From positions 1-10,190 of the forward strand of contig DVMG01000009.1 of NCBI GenBank assembly GCA_018715105.1: DNA of 10,190 nucleotides, given 5' to 3'. Below are positions 1 to 6,865 of the stretch, piece after piece. Source of the stretch: Candidatus Ventricola intestinavium (GTDB taxonomy: Bacteria > Bacillota > Clostridia > Christensenellales > Aristaeellaceae). The notes below the pieces were generated by a model, which ran no database searches, was not told the DNA's origin, and saw nothing but the letters and a program-made list of their open reading frames with translations. Within the stretch, counting starts at the first letter, position 1. Each line of letters begins with the position of its first letter. Position numbers and translations under genes: made by a program.

Positions 1-1
1 T

Positions 2-133
2 TATTATCAGGACATGAGCGCGGCGCAATGCGCCCGTGTGCTTCGCCTGACACCGTCCGGCTTTTACCGCCGGCTTAAAAAAGCGCAAGACAAACTGCGG
101 GAGCATCTGGAAAGGTGGGTTTTCGATGCGTGA
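2..133 (+). CDS. ECF-type RNA polymerase sigma factor, C-terminal part (5' end outside window)
   Basis: Reading from base 2 to a TGA at 131-133 gives 43 residues beginning YYQDMSAAQCARVLRL and ending LERWVFDA. This looks like the end of sigma-70 region 4: an acidic patch, a helix-turn-helix in which LRLTPSGFYRRLKKA is the recognition part, and a closing basic amphipathic helix ending KLREHLERW. Region 4 contacts the -35 promoter element. The rest of the protein lies upstream of the window, so family membership rests on this short tail and on the next gene. The stop overlaps the start of the downstream anti-sigma-like gene by 8 bases (126-133), a translational coupling typical of ECF sigma/anti-sigma pairs. 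An unrelated helix-turn-helix protein is possible but less likely. Confidence 0.72.
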   Translation, partial: YYQDMSAAQCARVLRLTPSGFYRRLKKAQDKLREHLERWVFDA

Positions 134-1475
134 GGAAAACAGTCTCCGCCAGGCGATCGACGCCCGGCTCTCCGGACTGCATGTGACGGAGCAGATGCGC
201 ATGGACATTCTCCGCCAGGCGCGCGGGGAAGCGTATCCGCGTGGGCGCAGCAAGCTGTCCCTGTCGCTCGTCTTCGCCCTGACGGCCCTGCTGCTGGCCG
301 CCACGGCCTATGCCGCCGTGCGCTTTGGCGTGCTCGCCTTTCATGAGGAACAGGCCGAGAATGAAACCTATCTCCAGCACATTCAGGAAATCGACGAGCA
401 CGTGGCCGGCGAGTATGCCTCCGTCACAGTGAATGACGCGGTGTTTGACGGTTCCTCCCTGTCTCTGGCGCTGGATATTCGCTGCGCGGACGGCACAACG
501 CCTGTGTTTCTCTATCCGCGCCTGCGCGCGCAGAGCGAGGGGCAGGTGCTGGGCACGCAGGTTCACGGCTTCCAGATTGCCGCAGAGAATCACAGCATGG
601 CTGCTTCCAGCATAGGCATGGACGCCTGCGACGGGATCTGGATGCCCCTTGAGGGCGGCGAGGGCGATTCGGAGGGGCATTTCAATTTTGATGCCGCCCT
701 GCTTGGCCGGGAGGGCAGCGCCCTTCCCTACGGCGTGGCGGATGCTCCCGTCACCTGGACGCTGACCCTGGAGGTTCTGCGTCCGCTTTCCCCCGTGGAA
801 ACGTGCTCCATGGAGCAGTACGGCGTGATGACGGAGGACGGCAGCTGGGAAGCCACCCTGGAAGACTATGCCGCCATTGCCGCGGAAAGCCTGCGGGAGC
901 AAAAGATCCTCCTTCCGGAGGATGGAAGTCTCTTCTACTTTGCTTCTCTCCTCCCCGTGCCCGGCGGCATGACGCAGGAGGAATGGGACGCAGCGCCTCT
1001 TGACGAGCGCCTCCTGGCCTCCGGCATGTTTGAGCGGGTGGAGGAGATGCGCGTATCTTTCACCACGCAGACGCCGGATGTCGCCGTGCTCTCCGCACCG
1101 CAGACGTTTGATTTGGGGGATTCCTTCTGCACGGTGGATTCCCTTTTTGCGACATTTGCACGCGCTGATGTCGCCTTCCATGTGCGCAGCAAAGAGGGAC
1201 AGCCCTGCGCGGCAGAGTCCTTCTCCTCCGGCGCGGGGCATTGGGAATTCATCGTGCAGGCTCCACAGGGGCAGGCCGAGCTCAGCGGCTCCAGCCTGGA
1301 GGCCAGCCCGGAGGAGGGCACGGTTCGCTATTTTGCCACCTATACGCTGACCCGGCCCGTTTCCTCACTGACGTTCATCCCCGTCTATGTGGAGGGAGAC
1401 GCTTATTTCGATGCCGATGCATACACGCCGACCGAAGAAGACCGCAGCCGCGCGTTCACCGTGGAGATCCGCTAG
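126..1475 (+). CDS. Membrane-anchored anti-sigma-like protein (DUF4179 type)
   Basis: The product has 449 residues. A short cytoplasmic N-terminus (about 1-42, with an amphipathic stretch NSLRQAIDARLSGL) is followed by one transmembrane helix (about 43-64, SLSLVFALTALLLAATAYAA) and a large extracytoplasmic part of about 385 residues. The part starting near residue 95 (YASVTVNDAVFDGSSLSLAL) has the beta-strand style of DUF4179/DUF5643 ectodomains found on clostridial anti-sigma factors. The ATG at 126 is preceded by an AAAGGTGG ribosome binding site and overlaps the stop of the sigma-factor gene. Inferred role: hold the cognate sigma factor at the membrane until an envelope signal is sensed. 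No zinc-binding HxxxCxxC anti-sigma motif is visible in the N-terminus, so binding to the sigma factor is inferred from synteny and topology only. The signal sensed is unknown. Confidence 0.72.
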   Translation: MREENSLRQAIDARLSGLHVTEQMRMDILRQARGEAYPRGRSKLSLSLVFALTALLLAATAYAAVRFGVLAFHEEQAENETYLQHIQEIDEHVAGEYASVTVNDAVFDGSSLSLALDIRCADGTTPVFLYPRLRAQSEGQVLGTQVHGFQIAAENHSMAASSIGMDACDGIWMPLEGGEGDSEGHFNFDAALLGREGSALPYGVADAPVTWTLTLEVLRPLSPVETCSMEQYGVMTEDGSWEATLEDYAAIAAESLREQKILLPEDGSLFYFASLLPVPGGMTQEEWDAAPLDERLLASGMFERVEEMRVSFTTQTPDVAVLSAPQTFDLGDSFCTVDSLFATFARADVAFHVRSKEGQPCAAESFSSGAGHWEFIVQAPQGQAELSGSSLEASPEEGTVRYFATYTLTRPVSSLTFIPVYVEGDAYFDADAYTPTEEDRSRAFTVEIR

Positions 1476-1538
1476 GCGTGAGCGCGGCCCAAACGGCATG
1501 CACCGGGCCGGAGTGTTTCTCCGCCCACTGGATCATTT

Positions 1539-1560
1539 GAGCGGATGATCGGAGCCGCTC
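1539..1560 (+). terminator. Weak hairpin after the anti-sigma-like gene
   Basis: GAGCGG at 1539-1544 can pair with CCGCTC at 1555-1560, and GATCAT/ATGATC (1531-1536 and 1545-1550) is an overlapping alternative. No T-run follows, so it is at best a poor terminator. The stronger hairpin at 1596-1629 may end this transcript instead. Confidence 0.2.
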
Positions 1561-1595
1561 CCACCGTTCTTACGGATGAACGCGGCTTATACAAA

Positions 1596-1629
1596 CCCCG
1601 CCAGCGCGGCTTTTCAGCGGCTGGCGGGG
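1596..1629 (-). terminator. Terminator hairpin of the liv operon, possibly bidirectional
   Basis: CCCCGCCAGC at 1596-1605 is perfectly complementary to GCTGGCGGGG at 1620-1629, a 10-bp GC-rich stem with a 14-base loop, 22 bases past the livF stop. On the minus strand it runs into TTTGT. On the plus strand a T-run (ATGTATTTTTCT) follows a few bases later, so it may also end the convergent anti-sigma transcript. Confidence 0.65.
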
Positions 1630-1650
1630 ATGTATTTTTCTCGTGGCGGA

Positions 1651-2355
1651 TTAGCCCAGATAGGCTCTGCGCACATCGTCATCATGCATCAGGGCCTGCG
1701 CCTCGCCCTGCTTGACGATTTTGCCGGTTTCCAGCACATAGGCGCGATGGGCGATGGACAACGCCATCTGCGCATTCTGCTCCACCAGAAGGATGGTGGT
1801 GCCGGAGCGGTTGAGCTCTCCGATGATGTCAAAAATCTGCTCGACCAGCAGGGGCGCCAGCCCCATGGAAGGCTCATCGAGCATCAGCAGGCGCGGCTTG
1901 CTCATCAGCGCGCGTCCCATGGCCAGCATCTGCTGCTCACCGCCGGAGAGCGTGCCGGCAATCTGTTTATGCCGCTCCTTCAGGCGCGGAAAGCGGGTGA
2001 AGACATCGTCAAGCGACGCCGCGATTTCCGAGGCCGGGCGCGAAAAACCGCCCATTTCCAGATTCTCGCGCACGCTCATCTGCTGGAAGACGCGCCGTCC
2101 TTCCGGGCACAGCGCCATCCCCAGAGAGACAACCTTGTTGGCGGGCATGCCGGTGATGGCCTTGCCTTCAAAGCTCACAGAGCCGCTGCGCGGACGCAGA
2201 AGCCCGGCTACCGTGTTCAGCGTGGTGGATTTGCCCGCGCCGTTGGCGCCGATCAGCGTGACGATCTCGCGCTCATTCACCTCAAAGGAGACGCCCTTGA
2301 TGGCATGGATGCTGCCGTAATAGACGTGCAGATCCTCAATTTTCAGCATGCTCAC
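1651..2355 (-). CDS. livF: Branched-chain amino acid ABC transporter, ATP-binding protein LivF
   Basis: The product has 234 residues, the usual LivF length. It is one of two ATPases that power the LivHM permease on the inner face of the membrane. Visible motifs are Walker A GANGAGKST (36-44), the ABC signature LSGGEQQ (136-142), Walker B LLMLDEP (156-162), and VEQN at about 191-194 where most ABC proteins have a histidine switch; the glutamine form is usual in LivF. PEGRRVFQQMSV at 84-95 is also LivF-like. The chosen start is the GTG at 2355, three bases after the livG stop, with AAGGAG nine bases upstream. An ATG two codons later (2349) is a less well-spaced alternative. This is the last gene of the operon. 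Confidence 0.95.
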   Translation of the reverse strand: MSMLKIEDLHVYYGSIHAIKGVSFEVNEREIVTLIGANGAGKSTTLNTVAGLLRPRSGSVSFEGKAITGMPANKVVSLGMALCPEGRRVFQQMSVRENLEMGGFSRPASEIAASLDDVFTRFPRLKERHKQIAGTLSGGEQQMLAMGRALMSKPRLLMLDEPSMGLAPLLVEQIFDIIGELNRSGTTILLVEQNAQMALSIAHRAYVLETGKIVKQGEAQALMHDDDVRRAYLG

Positions 2356-2358
2356 AGG

Positions 2359-3210
2359 TCAGTTCTCCTTCCTCTTGCCCAGATAGGCCTCGATGACGAC
2401 GGGATTTTGCTGGATTTCGCTGGCTGTGCCCTTGGCGATGATCTTGCCGTAATTGAGCACGCAGATGCCCTCGCAGATGCCCATGACCAGATTCATGTCA
2501 TGCTCAATGAGCAGGATAGCGATCTGGAATTGATCCCGGATCTTGATGACGTTTTCCATGAGCTCTTCGGTTTCATGCGGGTTCATGCCGGCAGCCGGCT
2601 CATCCAGCAGGAGGAGAGACGGATGGGTCGCCAGTGCGCGGACGATTTCAAGCCGGCGCTGCGCGCCGTATGGAAGAGAGCCGGCCTGATGGGAGGCCAG
2701 ATCCTGCATGTCAAAGATGCTCAGCAACTCAAGCGCGCGCTCATGCTGCTTTTTTTCGCCCTGCCAGAATGCGGGCAGGCGGAAAATGCCGGAGAACATG
2801 CCGTAACGGATCTGGTTGTGAAGGCCGATGCGCACATTGTCCTCCACCGTCATGTTGCCGAACAGGCGGATATTTTGAAACGTGCGGGCGATGCCGAGCC
2901 GGTTGGCCTGCATGGTATTCATGCCCGCGGTGTCGCGTCCGTTGAGAAGGATGGTGCCCATCGTGGGCTGGTATACCTTGGTCAACAGGTTAAACACGGT
3001 GGTCTTGCCCGCGCCGTTGGGGCCGATCAGGCCCGCGATTTCCGTTTTGCCGATGATGAGGTTGAAATCCTCCACGGCATGCAGGCCGCCGAACTCAATG
3101 CCCAGATGGCGGGCCTCCAGGACGGGCGCGACATGGAGATCCCGCTCCGGAATGATGCCGTGGCTGGGCGCGGGAACCATCTTGGTGGCGGACTTTTTCT
3201 TCTGCGTCAT
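2359..3210 (-). CDS. livG: Branched-chain amino acid ABC transporter, ATP-binding protein LivG
   Basis: The product has 283 residues. It is the second ATPase of the importer. Motifs are Walker A GPNGAGKT (63-70), Q-loop FQN (111-113), a signature in the LivG form LPYGAQRRLEI (179-189), Walker B LLLLDEP (199-205), and the switch histidine in IEHDM (His237). The LivG-specific insert between Q-loop and signature (about 130-155) is present. The N-terminus carries about 28 residues, lysine-rich at the start, before the usual ABC fold begins at VLEARHLGIEF. This extension is longer than in many LivG proteins, and Met11 is an alternative start. The ATG at 3210 overlaps the livM stop as ATGA, supporting the long form by translational coupling. 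Confidence 0.95.
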   Translation of the reverse strand: MTQKKKSATKMVPAPSHGIIPERDLHVAPVLEARHLGIEFGGLHAVEDFNLIIGKTEIAGLIGPNGAGKTTVFNLLTKVYQPTMGTILLNGRDTAGMNTMQANRLGIARTFQNIRLFGNMTVEDNVRIGLHNQIRYGMFSGIFRLPAFWQGEKKQHERALELLSIFDMQDLASHQAGSLPYGAQRRLEIVRALATHPSLLLLDEPAAGMNPHETEELMENVIKIRDQFQIAILLIEHDMNLVMGICEGICVLNYGKIIAKGTASEIQQNPVVIEAYLGKRKEN

Positions 3211-4286
3211 GCTTTGTCAGCCTCCTTTAAGGAATTCTCGCGGCGCGCATGGGGAAGGATGCGGCCCAGCGCCGCTTTGAATGCGGGGTTGTTGGTGGCC
3301 AGCATGACCAGAATCAGCACAATGGCGTAGATCAGCATCCGATATTCACCAAAGCTGCGCAGCACTTCAGGCAGCACGGTCAAAAGCGCGGCGGCAATGA
3401 TGGAGCCGCGGATGTTGCCGATGCCGCCCAGCACGACGAACACCAGGATCAGGATGGAGGTATCAAACTTGAACTTGGCGGCCTGCACCGTGGAATAATT
3501 CAGCCCGTAAAGCGCGCCCGCCATGCCCGCCAGCACGGCGGATGTGACAAAAGCCATCATCCTGTATTTCGTGACGGGAATCCCGACGGACTCGGCCGCG
3601 ATGCGGTTATCCCGAATGGCCATGATGGCGCGGCCGGAGCGGCTGTTCACCAGATTCAGCACCACGATCAGCGTGAAGATCACCAGCACAAAGCCCGCCT
3701 CAAACGAGGCCAGCTTTTCAACGCCCGTGGCGCCCATGGGGCCGTTGATCAGCAGCTTGCCCGGCAGAGAAGGGTTGAGAAAACCCGCATGGAAGGACGA
3801 GCCATCGATGGAGAAATAGACACAGTTGAGCAGATTGCGGATAATCTCTCCGAAGGCGAGGGTGACGATGGCCAGGTAATCCCCCCGCAAGCGCAGCACC
3901 GGGATGCCAATGAGGACGCCCGCAAGGCCCGCGACCAGGCCGCCGGTGATCAGGGCCGCCAGCAGGCGGGGAAGCTCCAGCGATGCCTCCGGAAAAGCGG
4001 CGGCGATCAACTGGCTGGCAAGGATGCCGGAGAAAGCCCCCACGCTCATAAACCCCGCATGGCCCAGGCTCAGCTCGCCGGAAATGCCGACCGTGAGGTT
4101 GAGCGAGACGGCCATCACGATATAGACACAGATGGGCACCAGCTGGCCCCTGAGCGAGCGGCTCATCTTAAACCACTCCAACGTGCCGGATTGCGCAAGC
4201 TGGCACAGCAGGAATGCGGCGACAACCATGCCGTATGTGATCAGGTTGCTGGCAAACGTTTTGTTGATCTTTTTCATGTGCTTCAT
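3207..4286 (-). CDS. livM: Branched-chain amino acid ABC transporter, permease LivM
   Basis: With the chosen start the product has 359 residues and about eight to ten hydrophobic helices. It forms the transmembrane channel with LivH. Family signatures include LSLGHAGFMSVGAF, RGDYLAIVTLAFGEIIRN, the cytoplasmic loop AIRDNRIAAESVGI that contacts the ATPase, and VLGGIGNIRGS. Two starts are possible. The ATG at 4310 overlaps the end of livH by 14 bases and has a purine-rich stretch too close to it. The ATG at 4286 has GAGGTG six bases upstream and lies 10 bases after the livH stop, and the hydrophilic MKHMKKINK start fits a LivM protein. I prefer 4286. The gene ends in an ATGA overlap with livG. 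Confidence 0.94.
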   Translation of the reverse strand: MKHMKKINKTFASNLITYGMVVAAFLLCQLAQSGTLEWFKMSRSLRGQLVPICVYIVMAVSLNLTVGISGELSLGHAGFMSVGAFSGILASQLIAAAFPEASLELPRLLAALITGGLVAGLAGVLIGIPVLRLRGDYLAIVTLAFGEIIRNLLNCVYFSIDGSSFHAGFLNPSLPGKLLINGPMGATGVEKLASFEAGFVLVIFTLIVVLNLVNSRSGRAIMAIRDNRIAAESVGIPVTKYRMMAFVTSAVLAGMAGALYGLNYSTVQAAKFKFDTSILILVFVVLGGIGNIRGSIIAAALLTVLPEVLRSFGEYRMLIYAIVLILVMLATNNPAFKAALGRILPHARRENSLKEADKA

Positions 4287-4296
4287 GTGCGGCACC

Positions 4297-5181
4297 TCAC
4301 ACCTTCTCATTCACCTTCTTGCCGAGCAGGCCGGTCGGCTTGACAAGAAGCACGACGATCAGCACGGCAAAGACAAGCGCATCGCCCAGCTCGGTGGAGA
4401 CATAGGCTTTGCCCAGAATCTCGATGACCCCCAGCAGAATGCCGCCCACCAGCGCGCCCGGAATGGAGCCGATGCCGCCGAAAACGGCGGCCGTAAACGC
4501 CTTGATGCCGGGCATCGCGCCCGTTGTGGGCATGAGCACCGGGTAGGAGGAGCAAAGCAGCACGCCCGCAATGGCCGCCAGGCCCGAACCAATGGCGAAC
4601 GTGAGCGAGATGGTCGCGTTGACGTTGATTCCCATCAGTTCGGCAGCGCCCTTATCCTCGGAAACGGCGCGCATGGCCTTGCCCATCTTGGTCCGGCCGG
4701 TGAACAGGGTGAGCGCGACCATGATGACGATGTTGGCCAGAACCGTTACCAGCGTTTCGCCGGTGATGCGCAGCTGCCCGCCAAACAGGGACAGCGTGCC
4801 GATTGAAACCACGCTCGCAAAACTCTTGGGGTTGGCGCCCCAGATCAGCAGCGCGATATTCTGCAGCAGGTAGCTCATGCCGATGGCCGTGATCAGAACG
4901 GCCAGAGAAGAAGCCTGACGCAGGGGTTTATAGGCCAGGCGCTCGATGGTGATGCCCAGCACGGTGCACACGATCACCGAAACCAGCACGGAGACGAGCG
5001 GGGACAATCCCCAATACTGCGTGGCGCTGAACGAGACGAACGCGCCGATCATGATGACATCGCCATGGGCAAAGTTGAGCATTTTGGCGATGCCGTACAC
5101 CATGGAATACCCAAGCGCGATGATGGCATACACGCTGCCCAGGCTGATGCCGTTGACCAGATATGAGAGGAACTGAATCAT
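4297..5181 (-). CDS. livH: Branched-chain amino acid ABC transporter, permease LivH
   Basis: The product has 294 residues, a standard LivH length, with about eight hydrophobic helices. Recognisable LivH features are the N-terminal GISLGSVYAIIALGYSMVYG, the motif MLNFAHGDVIMIGAF, IERLAYKPLR, the ATPase-contact loop AMRAVSEDKGAAELMGIN, and AVFGGIGSIPGALVGG near the C-terminus. It pairs with LivM to form the permease. The ATG at 5181 is preceded by AAGGGA and GGGAGA. It lies about 185 bases downstream of livK, behind two hairpins, so it can be expressed at a lower level than the binding protein. The downstream genes follow with almost no gaps. Confidence 0.95.
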   Translation of the reverse strand: MIQFLSYLVNGISLGSVYAIIALGYSMVYGIAKMLNFAHGDVIMIGAFVSFSATQYWGLSPLVSVLVSVIVCTVLGITIERLAYKPLRQASSLAVLITAIGMSYLLQNIALLIWGANPKSFASVVSIGTLSLFGGQLRITGETLVTVLANIVIMVALTLFTGRTKMGKAMRAVSEDKGAAELMGINVNATISLTFAIGSGLAAIAGVLLCSSYPVLMPTTGAMPGIKAFTAAVFGGIGSIPGALVGGILLGVIEILGKAYVSTELGDALVFAVLIVVLLVKPTGLLGKKVNEKV

Positions 5182-5236
5182 GTTCCCTTAGCTCTCCCTT
5201 CCGTAAATCTCAGGGGGACGGCGAAAATGCGAAAGC

Positions 5237-5277
5237 AATCAACATCAACCGGCAACGGGGCCGGGCTGCTGTTGATT
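5237..5277 (-). promoter_or_regulatory. Second intercistronic hairpin between livK and livH
   Basis: AATCAACA at 5237-5244 is perfectly complementary to TGTTGATT at 5270-5277, with an inner CCGG/CCGG pairing (5249-5264 region). On the minus strand it is followed by a T-rich stretch (GCTTTCGCATTTTCG). It could act as an attenuator or as a structure protecting mRNA ends. Confidence 0.45.
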
Positions 5278-5311
5278 ACCTTCAGGATGTGCCGCGCAAG
5301 TCAAAGAAAGG

Positions 5312-5346
5312 CTCCCCGGCCCAGCGATCTGCTTAAAGCCGGGGAG
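5312..5346 (-). terminator. Attenuator-like hairpin just after livK
   Basis: CTCCCCGGC (5312-5320) and GCCGGGGAG (5338-5346) form a perfect 9-bp stem 20 bases past the livK stop; on the minus strand it is followed by CCTTTCTTTG. The T-run is imperfect, which suggests partial termination. Such hairpins after binding-protein genes commonly give excess binding protein over permease, by termination or by blocking 3' decay. Confidence 0.6.
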
Positions 5347-5366
5347 TTGCTTGATGACATCCGCGA

Positions 5367-6491
5367 TCAATTGGCTCCGACGTACACGCCATCCTGAATG
5401 ACGACGGCGGTCGGCGTCTTATCCACCTCACCGGTGGCATCCCAGTGCATGGTGCCGGTCAGGCCGGTGATTTCCACGGTCTGCATGGCGGCGATCATCA
5501 TCTCGCAGGCATCCTCAGGCGATGTCTCGGCGGTGACGCCTGCGGCCTGCATGGCGGCAGCCAGCGCATAGACACCGTCATAGGCATCGGCGGCAAACTG
5601 GTTGGGCGTCTCGCCGTACAGATCCATGTAGGTGGTGACAAAGTTCTTCGTCAGCTCATCCTGCGCGTCAGCGGAGAACGGGGTCAGCAGCATGACGCCC
5701 TCGGCCAGGCTCGTGTCAAAGCCTTCCACACCCAGGATGCCGTCCATGCCATCCACTCCGAAGAAGATCGGCGCATAGTCAACCGCGTTGGCCTGCTGCA
5801 GGATCATGGAAGCCGGCGTGTAATAGATCGGCAGGAAGACCAGCTCGGCGCCCGCCTCCTGCATCTGGGAAATCTGCACGGAGAAATCGGCGTTTGTATC
5901 ATCGGAGAAAGCGGACTCCGCCACGATCTCCAGGCCGAGCTCATTGGCCTTGGCGACAAAGGACTGATAGATGCCCATGGAGTAATCCAGTGCGTTGTTG
6001 TAGATGATGCCGATCTTGGTGGCCAGACCGTGATCCGCAATATACTGCGCGGAAGCGGTGCCCTGAGCGGAATCCTTGAAGCACACGCGATAGACGTTAT
6101 CCTTGCCCTCTGTGATCACGTCGGCGGAGCCGGACGGCGTGAGCATGAACACGCGTTCCTCATACGCGATATCGGACACGGCGATGCAGGAACCGGATGT
6201 CACGGTTGCCAGCAGGACATTGACGCCGTCGTCCAGCAGCTTATTGTAAGCGTTGACGGCCAGCTCGCCGTCCGCCTGGTCATCCTCCGCCAGGATTTCC
6301 AGCTGGAGGCCGCCCTGCGCGTTGATCTCTTCCGCGGCAATCTGCGCGCCGCGCTGCACAGCCAGGCCATACTGCGCATTGGCGCCCGTCAGCGGGCCAA
6401 TGACGCCGACTTTCACGGCTTCCTCGGCAAAGGCCAGGCACGCGGTCATCATCATGGCGAGAGCCAGCGCGATCACAAGTACTTTTTTCAT
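5367..6491 (-). CDS. livK: Branched-chain amino acid ABC transporter, substrate-binding protein LivK
   Basis: The product has 374 residues: a secretion signal then a type I periplasmic-binding fold. The mature protein starts AVKVGVIGPLTGANAQYG and continues GAQIAAEEINAQGG, the usual Leu/Ile/Val-binding opening; VTSGSCIAVSDIAYEERVFMLTPSGSAD is the expected ligand-pocket segment and FAADAYDGVYALAAAM is conserved near the end. Likely ligands are leucine, isoleucine or valine, but this family also binds amides, urea and aromatic compounds. The signal peptide is ambiguous: MTAC at 15-18 is a poor lipobox (Met at -3), while AFA at 20-22 before EE is a good signal peptidase I site. The ATG at 6491 has AGGGGG seven bases upstream. 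It is first in the liv operon, with its own promoter and a structured leader. Confidence 0.94.
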   Translation of the reverse strand: MKKVLVIALALAMMMTACLAFAEEAVKVGVIGPLTGANAQYGLAVQRGAQIAAEEINAQGGLQLEILAEDDQADGELAVNAYNKLLDDGVNVLLATVTSGSCIAVSDIAYEERVFMLTPSGSADVITEGKDNVYRVCFKDSAQGTASAQYIADHGLATKIGIIYNNALDYSMGIYQSFVAKANELGLEIVAESAFSDDTNADFSVQISQMQEAGAELVFLPIYYTPASMILQQANAVDYAPIFFGVDGMDGILGVEGFDTSLAEGVMLLTPFSADAQDELTKNFVTTYMDLYGETPNQFAADAYDGVYALAAAMQAAGVTAETSPEDACEMMIAAMQTVEITGLTGTMHWDATGEVDKTPTAVVIQDGVYVGAN

Positions 6492-6575
6492 GATGGTTTC
6501 CCCCTGTTTTCAGGGCGGGTCAGGCCCTGATCTTTTCTATCAGCGCAGGGCTTTTTGGGGACCCCGTGGCTGATA
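6492..6575 (-). promoter_or_regulatory. Structured 5' leader of livK with alternative hairpins
   Basis: The predicted transcript starts near 6575 and has about 84 untranslated bases. It can form TATCAGC/GCTGATA (6575-6569 with 6544-6538) with an inner CGGGG/CCCTG pairing, then TCAGGGC/GCCCTGA (6530-6524 with 6516-6510). The GCCCTG at 6551-6546 can alternatively pair with CAGGGC at 6529-6524, and CCCTG at 6515-6511 can pair with CAGGG at 6506-6502 across an AAAA loop. The last pairing would cover the ribosome binding site (6505-6500). It matches no riboswitch class that I recognise. All pairings are read by eye without energy calculation. Confidence 0.45.
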
Positions 6576-6581
6576 CGGTGT

Positions 6582-6610
6582 ATTATACCTCAATTCCATG
6601 CCGGGGACAA
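6582..6610 (-). promoter_or_regulatory. Sigma-A-type promoter of livKHMGF
   Basis: On the minus strand a perfect -10 TATAAT (6587-6582) lies 17 bases downstream of TTGTCC (6610-6605), which matches the -35 consensus at four of six positions. Predicted transcription start is near 6575, giving the leader described separately. It drives the liv operon away from the EamA gene. Confidence 0.75.
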
Positions 6611-6690
6611 GGGATTTATCATCATTTTGCCTCATCATAAGCATGAATTATTTTCATCACATGCATTTTATACCTAACAAAATTGCAACC
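6611..6690 (+). other. AT-rich segment between the two divergent promoters
   Basis: This stretch is far richer in A and T than its surroundings. It holds three TCATCA copies (6619-6624, 6632-6637, 6654-6659) and a small dyad ATGAA/TTCAT (6643-6647 with 6653-6657), upstream of the livK -35. They may be an UP element or regulator site; no known operator is recognised. Bases 6691-6779 hold nothing further that I can support. Confidence 0.25.
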
Positions 6691-6779
6691 CAGCGCGCTA
6701 AAGAGGGAAGATGAGGAGGAAATTGAAGCAGCTTGCAAAAAGACGGCAGGCCGCCCTCCTCTCCCCCGTTTTTCCCCTC

Positions 6780-6808
6780 TGTACAATCGGGGGAAAACGT
6801 CCTATAAT
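6780..6808 (+). promoter_or_regulatory. Sigma-A-type promoter of the EamA-family gene
   Basis: TGTACA at 6780-6785 (four of six to TTGACA) is followed after 17 bases by a perfect TATAAT at 6803-6808. The start of transcription would be near 6815, about 50 bases before the chosen ATG. This position excludes any translation start upstream of 6815. Confidence 0.7.
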
Positions 6809-6865
6809 ATCCTGCGTATACGATCCTGCGCGCACATGCCGCATTGCGGCGGAAAGAGGAAAGCG

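Noticed and set aside
75..1241. Minus-strand open frame opposite the anti-sigma-like gene
   Set aside because: The anti-sigma-like gene has a coupled start, a transmembrane helix and plausible composition; the opposite frame has none of these.
1576..3330. Long plus-strand open frame (584 codons) opposite livF and livG
   Set aside because: It is antisense to two ATPases with complete motif sets, has a low-complexity composition rich in His, Arg, Gln and Ala, and no ribosome binding site. High GC content keeps the frame opposite the coding strand open.
3249..4343. Plus-strand open frame opposite livM
   Set aside because: The His/Gln/Asp-rich translation has no recognisable fold, and livM on the other strand has clear permease motifs.
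5445..6530. Plus-strand open frame opposite livK
   Set aside because: It is antisense to a binding protein with a signal peptide and family motifs, and it ends inside the livK leader.
6510..6537. TCAGGGC/GCCCTGA hairpin followed by TCTTTTCT read as a plus-strand terminator
   Set aside because: No plus-strand gene precedes it; it lies in the 5' leader of livK, where a leader structure is the better explanation.
6683..6865. N-terminal extension of the EamA-family protein from a TTG at 6683
   Set aside because: The extension lies largely upstream of the promoter at 6780-6808, is hydrophilic and unlike the family, and the ATG at 6866 has a good ribosome binding site.
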